From NCBI GenBank assembly GCA_030830385.1, contig JAURNA010000165.1, forward strand, positions 1-5,204: a DNA stretch of 5,204 nucleotides, in the 5' to 3' direction. The notes under the pieces are model-generated. The model was not told where the DNA came from, did not search any database, and was given only the letters and a program-made list of their open reading frames with translations. The stretch is from Crocinitomicaceae bacterium. GTDB taxonomy: Bacteria; Bacteroidota; Bacteroidia; Flavobacteriales_D; Crocinitomicaceae. Shown here piece by piece: positions 1 to 5,204 of this stretch (position 1 is the first letter of the stretch; each line of letters opens with the position of its first letter). The translations under genes were made by a program, and so were the position numbers.

Positions 1-1200
1 CTGATCGAGAATGAAAACCGGATCAATTGCGGTATCTTTGTTTGCTGTTTTTCGCTCGGTGCGGAGTACATCTCTCAATTTTTCCAAATCGGGCACCTCA
101 ACGCGTGGGTTGGTTGGTATTTCAGCAATGATATATGGAACTGCGTCTTCTTCCGCAATTTGATTCAACACCATATCGATGCTCTGTACCATGTCGTGAT
201 CACCATCTACGGGAAGGTCCACCACGTGAACGGCATCACTGCATGCCGCTACACGCCGCGCCTGGTCGTTTGTGCCACCGTAACAGTTGGGAGGTACGAT
301 GATTCGAATCGGTTTACCCGGATGATTTTCCAGAGCGTGATCTATAAGCCCCATTACAATCGCATATTGAATGGAGAGCCCACTCGAACCTACGATTGCA
401 GTGGTATTTGTCCCTGTAATTTCATGAATTGATGCTACAACAGAGGCTTTGTTTTCCTCGCTTTGAGCTTCATCCGGCTGATTGGTTGTTTCACCCAATA
501 ATTGCTTCAAAGCCTGCACACAGTTGTCCGGTGTCATAGCGATGGTCTCGCGTCGGCGTACATGTTGAATTTCCGGAATATACGAGTTATTCTGTTCGCT
601 GTTCACGAGGATTACACTTCCCAGATGACCGTGTGTGCTAACGACAAAATCAATGTTTTCTGCGAAGGTAACATTGGCTAAATGGGCGCCTTGCTGAAGG
701 TAAATTGTACTTCCCTCAAATCCGGAAATTGAGTCCGGACCGTCAACCTGAAGCAATTCGAACGGATAGCCGTAGACATTCTCCAATGCATCTCCCTGAA
801 AAGCCTCTGGAATTTCTCCCGGGTAACAAATCCGTGTTTTTTTGCCCTCGAAAAGGTTCTTTCGTAACACGGCCATTACAGGAATTGACTGGGATGAAAA
901 ACTGATCACCTGATCAGGATGCATACCATTCATTCGGGCGATGCTCCATTCGAGTACACAGGAAAGCGGATGACCGAGTCGAATGTAGTCGAAGGCAGTT
1001 GGCAATTCACTCAGTGCCGCCGTGTCGGTATTTCCCGATGCAAGCAATGTTTCAAATTGCTCCAAAAACTCAGTTTTTGCGCGTTCCTCGTTGTAAATAT
1101 CCAGCCGATGAGTTGTTAATCGCAACCAATCGGAAGGCATGTTTTCGATTACTTGTCTGATCTGTGAAAGTACCTGCGTGTCTTGCATATGGATTGCCAT
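1..1200 (-). CDS. Cys/Met-metabolism PLP enzyme, cystathionine gamma-synthase-like, long form; 3' end beyond window
   Basis: The frame is open for 400 codons from ATG at 1200 to the left edge, so the C-terminal part is missing. The last 150 or so visible residues carry the landmarks of the Cys/Met-metabolism fold-type I PLP family in the right order: GSSGLS (271-276, matching the SGMAA-type phosphate-binding loop), YGGT (307-310), EIPTNPRVEVPD (360-371) and FILDQ (396-400), whose Asp399 corresponds to the VDNT aspartate that contacts the PLP ring nitrogen. The Schiff-base lysine would lie about 20 residues further on, outside the window. Family members (cystathionine gamma-synthase, beta-lyase, methionine gamma-lyase) are cytoplasmic and act in sulfur amino-acid metabolism; which reaction this one performs cannot be told. 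Ordinary members reach the SGMAA loop near residue 70-80, so this protein has roughly 200 extra N-terminal residues, followed by a polar linker (236-252). A second ATG at 1188 is an equally possible start. No clear Shine-Dalgarno precedes either. An in-frame stop at 1246-1248 limits upstream extension. Confidence 0.85.
   Translation of the reverse strand, partial: MAIHMQDTQVLSQIRQVIENMPSDWLRLTTHRLDIYNEERAKTEFLEQFETLLASGNTDTAALSELPTAFDYIRLGHPLSCVLEWSIARMNGMHPDQVISFSSQSIPVMAVLRKNLFEGKKTRICYPGEIPEAFQGDALENVYGYPFELLQVDGPDSISGFEGSTIYLQQGAHLANVTFAENIDFVVSTHGHLGSVILVNSEQNNSYIPEIQHVRRRETIAMTPDNCVQALKQLLGETTNQPDEAQSEENKASVVASIHEITGTNTTAIVGSSGLSIQYAIVMGLIDHALENHPGKPIRIIVPPNCYGGTNDQARRVAACSDAVHVVDLPVDGDHDMVQSIDMVLNQIAEEDAVPYIIAEIPTNPRVEVPDLEKLRDVLRTERKTANKDTAIDPVFILDQ
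902..917. repeat. Inverted repeat CTGATCA-CC-TGATCAG inside the PLP-enzyme gene
   Basis: Seven-base arms are separated by CC, encoding part of PDQVIS on the minus strand. The inner 14 bases differ at one position from those of the palindrome at 3054-3067. It lies in coding sequence and has no evident role. Confidence 0.5.
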
Positions 1201-1435
1201 TTGGGCGCTAAAATTAGGGACTATTTTCAGGAACCCCTCAGCCGTTCATGGTAATAAGTATAATTTTCGTCATTAAATCACACGAAAGTCGCTTCTTCAA
1301 GTTGTTCAGGATGGCATTCGGATGGTGCTTCAATAAGCAATCTCGCAGGCAACGTCTCAGGAAAACCGATAAATACCGATACCGATGGAAAAAGTAGCTT
1401 TTGTGGCAGGTGTCTGAAGCATCGAGATGTTCAAA
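1201..1435. other. 235-bp intergenic spacer between two minus-strand genes
   Basis: No gene is supported here. The minus strand has an open frame running from about 1427 down to a TGA near 1270, but it lacks an ATG and resembles nothing I know. The spacer contains three CCGAT(A) copies around 1365-1387 and a weak AT-rich hairpin (AAAAG 1390-1394, CTTTT 1398-1402, 3-nt loop) about 35 bp past the stop of the upstream gene. The hairpin is too weak to be called a terminator. I looked for a SAM riboswitch before the PLP enzyme and saw none. There is also no good TAnnTTTG box near that gene's start. Confidence 0.6.
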
Positions 1436-2332
1436 TTATAATTGCAATCGATACAACGCAGCGACTTTACATAGCCACCCATCTGCAAAGTCTGTATTCA
1501 GTTGCGTTCGATTGTCTCCGAAATACAAGAGGGGCATGGCGAATGGTACTTTCTCATGATAAATCCGATAGGAACGCCCAACGGATCGCCCTGCATGAAT
1601 TTGAAAATGAAGGCCGCTCTTGAATCCGTATTGAAGATACATATACACCTCGTTGGTAGATCGTGTTATGTACCGGTTCTCTTCCGTTCCTGCGGGTATT
1701 TCAAAATCGTAGCTGCGAATTTGCCCGCGGTAAGTGAGTCCGACGCTGAGGTTATCGATGAAGTTGTAATTCAATGCCACTGACAAAGGAAGTAGTGCTT
1801 TTGTTTCGAATTTTTCATCCGGACTTAAGTAGTAAAATCCGAAAATGGGCACAAAGAAAGGTCCGAATAGCTCTCCGTTGTAATACCCTCCAAACTTGTA
1901 GTTGAAGTTTTTCGATTGTTCATACTTCAGGAGAACGGCAGCCCCGAGCTGGAAATCCCGTGAAGAAATATGCTCAAAGTCCGACGAAAACTTAGGAAGA
2001 AGCATATACGTTGCCGACAAACGATCTCCATGTTTGAGGTGGGCTCCCATTTTTAGAGTCAATCCGGTAATGGATTCCCGGGGCCTATTCAGATCGAATG
2101 AAGCAAGGGTGTTTTCATAGGTGACTCCGGTTAAAATGGTTGCGCTATCGTTCAGCCTGATCGGCACGGTGAGGTCACCGTTTATTTCCTGCATTCGCGT
2201 GGCAATGTTACTTGAATCAAAGACATTTGCAGGTGTAATCGTGTAATCAGCACTGAATAAATCCACGTAATCCTGTGCGTGAGCCCAACCGCATGATAAG
2301 AATATGACGAAAACCCAAAAAGACGTTTGCAT
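1436..2332 (-). CDS. Exported DUF6268-like outer-membrane beta-barrel protein
   Basis: This is a 298-residue protein of unknown function. Residues 1-20 form a Sec signal peptide: a short polar start, a hydrophobic core (FWVFVIFLSCGW), and cleavage at AHA|Q or after AHAQ. The rest lacks transmembrane helices and shows alternating hydrophobic/polar segments, aromatic-rich strands and short turns, as in a small outer-membrane beta-barrel: for example TILTGVTYE (65-73), FQLGAAVLLKYE (127-138), FNYKFGGYYNGELFGPFFVP (143-162), LSVALNYNF (183-191), LSVGLTYRG (195-203) and VYMYLQYGF (229-237). The QLGAAVLLKYEQSKNFNYKFG stretch followed by FGPFFVPIFG is what I associate with Bacteroidota DUF6268 proteins; this is recall, not a search. 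The last strand ends in Leu rather than the common terminal Phe. The ATG at 2332 is chosen because it places the signal peptide exactly at the N-terminus. The gene is divergent from the thioredoxin-fold gene. Substrate or partner is unknown. Confidence 0.82.
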   Translation of the reverse strand: MQTSFWVFVIFLSCGWAHAQDYVDLFSADYTITPANVFDSSNIATRMQEINGDLTVPIRLNDSATILTGVTYENTLASFDLNRPRESITGLTLKMGAHLKHGDRLSATYMLLPKFSSDFEHISSRDFQLGAAVLLKYEQSKNFNYKFGGYYNGELFGPFFVPIFGFYYLSPDEKFETKALLPLSVALNYNFIDNLSVGLTYRGQIRSYDFEIPAGTEENRYITRSTNEVYMYLQYGFKSGLHFQIHAGRSVGRSYRIYHEKVPFAMPLLYFGDNRTQLNTDFADGWLCKVAALYRLQL

Positions 2333-2535
2333 GGATGTTACAATAGCGGTTGATCGCTTGATTTTTGATTCCGAAAGTTAAGATATATTGTGAGATATTG
2401 AACCACTTCGGCTGCATCAACGTTCACATACGCCCAGTACCCGTCCGGAGATCATGTGTCTTAATTTTCTATGCACGCACAATATGTTGTTGGTTTTGGG
2501 CGTTCGTAAAGTGTAAACCTGTTAAAACCAAGAAC
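2333..2535. other. Divergent intergenic region, 203 bp
   Basis: This separates the divergent beta-barrel and thioredoxin-fold genes and must contain both promoters unless they are further away. Toward the thioredoxin-fold gene the nearest -7-like sequence is TAATTTTC (2462-2469), but no TTG lies at the right distance upstream, so I do not call a promoter. Two direct ATATTG copies lie at 2385-2390 and 2395-2400. Nothing else stands out. Confidence 0.5.
2373..2402 (-). promoter_or_regulatory. Possible promoter for the beta-barrel protein gene (weak)
   Basis: On the minus strand, TAACTTTC (plus coordinates 2373-2380) matches seven of the eight positions of the Bacteroidota -7 element TAnnTTTG. 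It has a TTC triplet (2400-2402) 19 nt upstream in place of the TTG -33 element. The distance to the ATG would leave a leader of about 35 nt. Both boxes are imperfect, so this is a suggestion only. Confidence 0.25.
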
Positions 2536-3408
2536 ATGAACAAACCAGCATCAATCATGCTGACACTGCTTTGTGTCTGCCTGATCAACCCTGTATTCGC
2601 GGGGGGAATTGAATTCGAACACATCTCCATTGAAGAAGCCCGGAAAAAAGCTGCAGGAAATGGGAAATTGATATTTGTGGACGTGTTTACCACATGGTGT
2701 GGGCCGTGCAAATACCTCTCGTCCGAAGTGTTTACCGACGACGATTTGGGTGCGTATATGAACAGCCATTTTATCAGTGTAAAACTTGACGCCGAAAGAG
2801 AGGGTGAAGATTTCGCTGTTCAACACGAAGTAGACGCATACCCGACGATGCTCATGCTCAGTGCTGACGGCGAGGTTGTGGGACGAATTGTAGGAGCGGT
2901 GGGGGCCGATGAAATTCTGGAACACGCCAAATTGAGAATTGAACCGGAGAATACGGATTTTGGTCGTGCGAAGAAACAATTTGAAGACGGTGATCATTCA
3001 CGGGAATCCATGACCGAATATTTGTATCAGTCGATTGTGTTGGAAATGCCGTATGATCAGCTGATCATTGATTACTTCACGCGGTTCCCTGATATGGATT
3101 TTTCTGACGATGAAGAAGCCTTGATTTTTTACATGGGTACCGACGATTGGAACCACCCGGTAGTGAAGGATTTTATTGCAAATTTTGAGGCTAAGGCGGA
3201 AGAGAATCCGGAAATTGCCCTGAAGAAGATACAGTCCGTAACCGGCGATTTGCTCAGAGTAGCTGTGGAGAAACAGGACTTTGGTCACATAGGAAAACAC
3301 ATGGGTACGTTATATGAATGTTTCAATCTGGTGATGGAAGACAGCTTATCTGAATCCGAACTGAAAGAAGCACTTAAGGAATCCTATGACGAATCGATCA
3401 GCGAGTAA
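2536..3408 (+). CDS. Exported thioredoxin-family protein with WCGPC and helical C-terminal extension
   Basis: This is a 290-residue protein. Residues 1-22 are a Sec signal peptide (core MLTLLCVCLINPV, cleavage about VFA|GG), so it acts in the periplasm or envelope. Residues 28-135 or so are a thioredoxin fold of the Thioredoxin_7 / DsbD-gamma-like type: KLIFVDVFTTWCGPC with redox cysteines 55 and 58, then VKLDAEREGEDFAVQHEVDAYPT containing the cis-proline 103, and the final strand VVGRIVGAVG. The established role of such domains is thiol-disulfide exchange with other exported proteins; the partner here is unknown. Residues 140-290 are a charged, acidic, predicted helical region with no motif I recognise and a lone Cys262. 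The ATG at 2536 is chosen because the signal peptide begins there. The frame stays open upstream to a TTG at 2365, but those 57 residues resemble no protein and would bury the signal peptide. The 3' end overlaps the convergent acetyltransferase gene by 11 bp. Confidence 0.88.
   Translation: MNKPASIMLTLLCVCLINPVFAGGIEFEHISIEEARKKAAGNGKLIFVDVFTTWCGPCKYLSSEVFTDDDLGAYMNSHFISVKLDAEREGEDFAVQHEVDAYPTMLMLSADGEVVGRIVGAVGADEILEHAKLRIEPENTDFGRAKKQFEDGDHSRESMTEYLYQSIVLEMPYDQLIIDYFTRFPDMDFSDDEEALIFYMGTDDWNHPVVKDFIANFEAKAEENPEIALKKIQSVTGDLLRVAVEKQDFGHIGKHMGTLYECFNLVMEDSLSESELKEALKESYDESISE
3053..3068. repeat. Perfect 16-bp palindrome inside the thioredoxin-fold gene
   Basis: ATGATCAGCTGATCAT is fully self-complementary and encodes part of YDQLII. 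It contains two TGATCA hexamers separated by GC. A near-identical core occurs at 903-916. Confidence 0.6.
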
Positions 3409-3916
3409 ATACGAACTCGTAGCAGAAATACGGAAATTCCTTTTTGTATGTAAGAAATACGGGACCAATATCCGTGTAGCCACGATTGAGGTAAAATCGT
3501 TGGTTGCGCGGGTTCTGGCTAAACGTATCCAAACGAATGGCATCGTATCCTTCCTGCCGGGCATAATCTTCAGCGAAATCCATAATTTGCCGGGCAATTC
3601 CTCTTTTCTGGTGCTCCGGATGCACAGCCAACCGATGCACAACAAGGTTCTTCTGGTCGTCCGTAGTTGACCAGTTCATCTCGGCGTATTCGGCATCCTG
3701 CGTTTCATTGAGCACCACAATTCCGATGACACTGCCTTCCATGCGATAGGCAAACAACGTTTGGGAGTCCAGGTCCTTGATAATGTCTTCCCGATCCGGA
3801 TAATCTTCATCCCACTGATCGATTCCCTGTACGTCGCGCATGTACACAGCACAGGCTTTGATCAACGATACAATTTCGTCCAGTTCTTCAGGTCTGCCTA
3901 GGGAGATTGGGCTCAA
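3398..3916 (-). CDS. GNAT-family N-acetyltransferase, probable TTG start
   Basis: This is a 172-residue cytoplasmic protein. It has the GNAT fold order: the N-terminal helix LDEIVSLIKACAVYM (12-26), GIDQWDEDYP (31-40), the core strand VIGIVVLN (63-70), the strand LVVHRLAVHPEH (91-102) leading into the acetyl-CoA pyrophosphate loop QKRGIA (103-108, the Q/RxxGxG/A motif), then RLDTFSQNPRNQRFYLNRGY (128-147), the motif B region with the NxxxxxFYxxxGY pattern. The family transfers an acetyl group from acetyl-CoA to an amine; the acceptor cannot be predicted. No ATG exists before residue 26 and an in-frame stop lies at 3941-3943, so TTG at 3916 is the best start. It gives an N-terminus (ISLGRPEELDEIVSLI) of the length expected for the fold and lies about 25 nt after a good Bacteroidota promoter. 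The gene is convergent with, and overlaps by 11 bp, the thioredoxin-fold gene, and is divergent from the LRR gene. Confidence 0.88.
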   Translation of the reverse strand: MSPISLGRPEELDEIVSLIKACAVYMRDVQGIDQWDEDYPDREDIIKDLDSQTLFAYRMEGSVIGIVVLNETQDAEYAEMNWSTTDDQKNLVVHRLAVHPEHQKRGIARQIMDFAEDYARQEGYDAIRLDTFSQNPRNQRFYLNRGYTDIGPVFLTYKKEFPYFCYEFVFTR

Positions 3917-3930
3917 TTTGACGTGTCTTA

Positions 3931-3964
3931 TTTGATGGATTCAAAAGTAAAAACGGTAGATTTA
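3931..3964 (+). promoter_or_regulatory. Possible promoter for the LRR protein gene
   Basis: TTTG (3931-3934) and TAGATTTA (3957-3964, seven of eight to TAnnTTTG) are separated by 22 nt. Transcription would start near 3970, about 12 nt before the ATG. The two boxes interleave with the divergent promoter on the other strand. The imperfect last base and the short leader keep confidence low. Confidence 0.35.
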
Positions 3965-3972
3965 GAAACCAA
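3942..3972 (-). promoter_or_regulatory. Bacteroidota-type promoter for the GNAT gene
   Basis: On the minus strand, TACTTTTG (plus coordinates 3942-3949) matches TAnnTTTG completely. A TTG -33 element (3970-3972) lies 20 nt upstream, within the known 17-23 nt spacing in this phylum. Transcription would begin near 3936-3940, leaving a leader of about 20-25 nt before the TTG start at 3916 and supporting that start. The -33 box sits only 10 bp from the start codon of the divergent LRR gene. Confidence 0.6.
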
Positions 3973-3982
3973 TAATTTGACG

Positions 3983-4540
3983 ATGAAAAAGGGAATCTTC
4001 TTTGCTTTATTTTCCATGGTTGCATCGGCCTGTCTCGGTCAGAACACCCATTTCTACTCGCTGGAAGAGGCCATGAAGCATCCTTCCGATGTGCGGTTTC
4101 TTACGCTTGACGATAAAGGATTTACGGAGGTTCCGGAAGAAATTAAGCAGTTCACGAACATAAGTAACCTCAGTATGCGGGGTAATAGTATCTCGGAAAT
4201 TCCAGGTTGGTTATGGCAACTTAACCCCTATTTCCACTCAGCTGATTTCAGCGATAATCAAATCTGGAGCATCCCGAAAGAAATTGGGGAGGCAACGTAT
4301 ATGGAAAACCTGTACCTAAGCGGAAACCAGATTAAAAAGCTTCCGAGCGAGATGAAGAACAACTGGAAACTTAAGCATGTTTACCTTGGGGATAATCCGT
4401 TGTCTCCCAAATCGATCATTGCCGCCTTCAAATGGCACAGTGGTATGGCAACCCTGGACCTTAAAGGGTGTGCTATTTCTTCCGATTGGCAGGTGAAAAT
4501 TAAAGAGGAAGTAAAAGCGTATGATCTTACCTTCGAGTGA
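3983..4540 (+). CDS. Small secreted leucine-rich-repeat protein
   Basis: This is a 185-residue protein. Residues 1-20 are a signal peptide (MKKGIFFALFSMVASACLGQ) with likely cleavage after GQ. An alternative lipobox reading at ASAC (Cys17) is poor, because Ala replaces the usual Leu at -3, so I favour a soluble or surface-exposed protein over a lipoprotein. A short Bacteroidota-style lead-in (FYSLEEAMKHPSDV) is followed by four leucine-rich repeats of exactly 23 residues (37-59, 60-82, 83-105, 106-128), a fifth slightly longer one (129-153) and a partial sixth (GMATLDLKGCAI). The pattern is LxxLxLxxNxIxxIPxxI, with NSI, NQI, NQI and NPL at the turns. LRR arrays form curved protein-binding surfaces; the ligand is unknown and no enzymatic domain is attached. 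The ATG at 3983 is chosen because it starts the signal peptide; an in-frame GTG at 3923 would add 20 polar residues ahead of it. The stop codon abuts the stop of kbl with no gap. Confidence 0.85.
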   Translation: MKKGIFFALFSMVASACLGQNTHFYSLEEAMKHPSDVRFLTLDDKGFTEVPEEIKQFTNISNLSMRGNSISEIPGWLWQLNPYFHSADFSDNQIWSIPKEIGEATYMENLYLSGNQIKKLPSEMKNNWKLKHVYLGDNPLSPKSIIAAFKWHSGMATLDLKGCAISSDWQVKIKEEVKAYDLTFE

Positions 4541-4547
4541 TTAATCA
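4538..4547. repeat. Perfect 10-bp palindrome spanning two stop codons
   Basis: TGATTAATCA is its own reverse complement. It contains the TGA of the LRR gene (4538-4540) and, on the other strand, the TAA of kbl (4543-4541). There is no GC-rich stem or T-tract, so it is not a recognisable intrinsic terminator. Chance origin is quite possible. Confidence 0.5.
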
Positions 4548-5204
4548 ATGACGTTCAGTTCTTTTCCAACTTTGATAAAGGCGGAAATGGCTTTGTCCAG
4601 GTCCTCTTTTGAGTGAGCTGCTGATATTTGCGTTCTAATCCGGGCCGCTCCTTTGGGTACAACCGGATAAAAGAATCCAATGGCGTAAATTCCTTCCCTT
4701 AACAATGCATCGGCAAACTTTTGTGAGAGCGCGGCATCATACAACATAATTGGAATGATCGGTGAATCCCCGGGCTTAATATCGAAACCTGCAGCAATGA
4801 TCTGCTCCTTGAAATAACGTGTATTTTCTTCCAACTTATCGCGCAACTCAGTTGAAGAGCTCAACAAATCAAATACTTTATTGGACGCTCCTACGATGGA
4901 AGGCGCTAAAGAATTGGAGAACAAGTAAGGTCGCGATTTCTGGCGCAACATGTCAATGATTTCTTTCGGACCGGTTGTGTATCCGCCCATCGCTCCACCG
5001 AGTGCTTTTCCAAGCGTTCCGGTGATGATGTCTACCCGTCCGGTAACACCGTGGTATTCTGGAACTCCGCGTCCTGTTTTGCCAATGAATCCTGCTGAGT
5101 GGCATTCATCGGACATCACGAGAGCATCGTATTGATCGGCCAGGTCGCAAACCCCGTCCGTTGGGATTTGTGCATGGAGTCGTTTGCGCGAGATGGTGTC
5201 ACAC
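4541..5204 (-). CDS. kbl: Glycine C-acetyltransferase (2-amino-3-ketobutyrate CoA ligase), C-terminal part; 5' end beyond window
   Basis: About 220 residues are visible of a family normally near 395-400. The enzyme is a cytoplasmic, PLP-dependent alpha-oxoamine synthase that cleaves 2-amino-3-oxobutyrate with CoA to glycine and acetyl-CoA, the second step of threonine breakdown after threonine dehydrogenase. Diagnostic motifs: ALVMSDECHSAGF with the cofactor-contacting Asp and His (codons near 5108 and 5099), GRVDIITGTLGKALGG with the Schiff-base lysine (AAA, 5006-5008), RPYLFSNSLAPSIV, GFFYPVVPKG and ARIRTQISAAH, whose Arg belongs to the motif that binds the substrate carboxylate. The C-terminus (VGKELNVID) is full length. 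The gene symbol rests on close agreement with Bacteroidota Kbl wording; the related synthases BioF and HemA, and serine palmitoyltransferase, fit less well. The frame stays open to the right edge, but the codons beyond about 5153 do not resemble the family. No threonine dehydrogenase gene is visible. Confidence 0.9.
   Translation of the reverse strand, partial: CDTISRKRLHAQIPTDGVCDLADQYDALVMSDECHSAGFIGKTGRGVPEYHGVTGRVDIITGTLGKALGGAMGGYTTGPKEIIDMLRQKSRPYLFSNSLAPSIVGASNKVFDLLSSSTELRDKLEENTRYFKEQIIAAGFDIKPGDSPIIPIMLYDAALSQKFADALLREGIYAIGFFYPVVPKGAARIRTQISAAHSKEDLDKAISAFIKVGKELNVID

Noticed and set aside
160..1119. Plus-strand open frames at 160-432, 705-905 and 919-1119
   Set aside because: They lie antisense to the long minus-strand PLP-enzyme frame, which carries clear family motifs, and their translations resemble no protein.
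1201..1300. Possible SAM riboswitch or leader before the sulfur amino-acid enzyme
   Set aside because: I could not find the conserved core sequences of SAM-I or SAM-II; only weak 4-base stems are present.
1365..1387. Three CCGAT(A) copies resembling a short tandem repeat
   Set aside because: They are too short and irregular to be a repeat array or CRISPR; probably chance in non-coding sequence.
1389..1403. AAAAG-TAG-CTTTT hairpin downstream of the beta-barrel gene as a terminator
   Set aside because: A five-pair AT-rich stem without a GC core is unlikely to terminate transcription.
1270..1427. Minus-strand open frame in the 235-bp spacer (contains FPETLPARLLIEAPSE)
   Set aside because: It has no ATG, starts directly after a stop, is only about 50 codons and resembles nothing known; most likely chance.
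2365..2535. A 57-codon upstream extension of the thioredoxin-fold gene beginning at TTG 2365
   Set aside because: The residues look non-coding (Cys/Trp-rich, no family resemblance) and would put a good signal peptide in the middle of the protein.
2469..3645. Minus- and plus-strand frames at 2469-2711, 2551-2997, 2998-3300, 3346-3645 and 3386-3670
   Set aside because: They are antisense shadows of the thioredoxin-fold and acetyltransferase genes, which have recognisable domains.
3923..3982. Upstream GTG start for the LRR gene
   Set aside because: It would add 20 polar residues in front of a clean signal peptide and overlap the candidate promoter elements.

Overview
The window looks like an ordinary chromosomal segment from a Bacteroidota bacterium, probably Flavobacteriales. 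The evidence is the wording of the glycine C-acetyltransferase (DECHSAGFIGKTGRG), a DUF6268-like outer-membrane protein, signal peptides ending in AHAQ or LGQ, near-absence of Shine-Dalgarno sequences, and a promoter upstream of the acetyltransferase gene that matches the Bacteroidota TTG / TAnnTTTG pattern. I see no mobile element, CRISPR array, rRNA or tRNA, and no sign of horizontal transfer. The species cannot be fixed from this sequence.

Layout from left to right. Positions 1-1200 (minus) hold the first 400 codons of an unusually long Cys/Met-metabolism PLP enzyme related to cystathionine gamma-synthase; its C-terminal part lies beyond the left edge. Positions 1201-1435 are a 235-bp spacer with no gene I can support. 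Positions 1436-2332 (minus) encode a secreted, probably outer-membrane beta-barrel protein. Positions 2333-2535 are a divergent intergenic region. Positions 2536-3408 (plus) encode an exported thioredoxin-fold protein with WCGPC and a long helical C-terminal part. Positions 3398-3916 (minus) encode a GNAT acetyltransferase that most likely starts at TTG. Positions 3917-3982 are a compact divergent promoter region. Positions 3983-4540 (plus) encode a small secreted leucine-rich-repeat protein. Positions 4541-5204 (minus) are the C-terminal 55% or so of glycine C-acetyltransferase (kbl), cut by the right edge.

The genes do not form one pathway. Two are amino-acid PLP enzymes (sulfur amino acids; threonine/glycine), three are exported proteins with envelope or periplasmic roles, and one is a cytoplasmic acetyltransferase. 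Strand switches are frequent, so most genes are probably single transcription units. Both convergent junctions are extremely tight: one overlaps by 11 bp and the other has no gap at all.

I did not find a convincing new system. The points most worth a second look are the roughly 200-residue N-terminal extension on the PLP enzyme, the last 50 or so bases at the right edge, where kbl stops resembling its family although the frame stays open, and the overlapping divergent promoters of the acetyltransferase and LRR genes.
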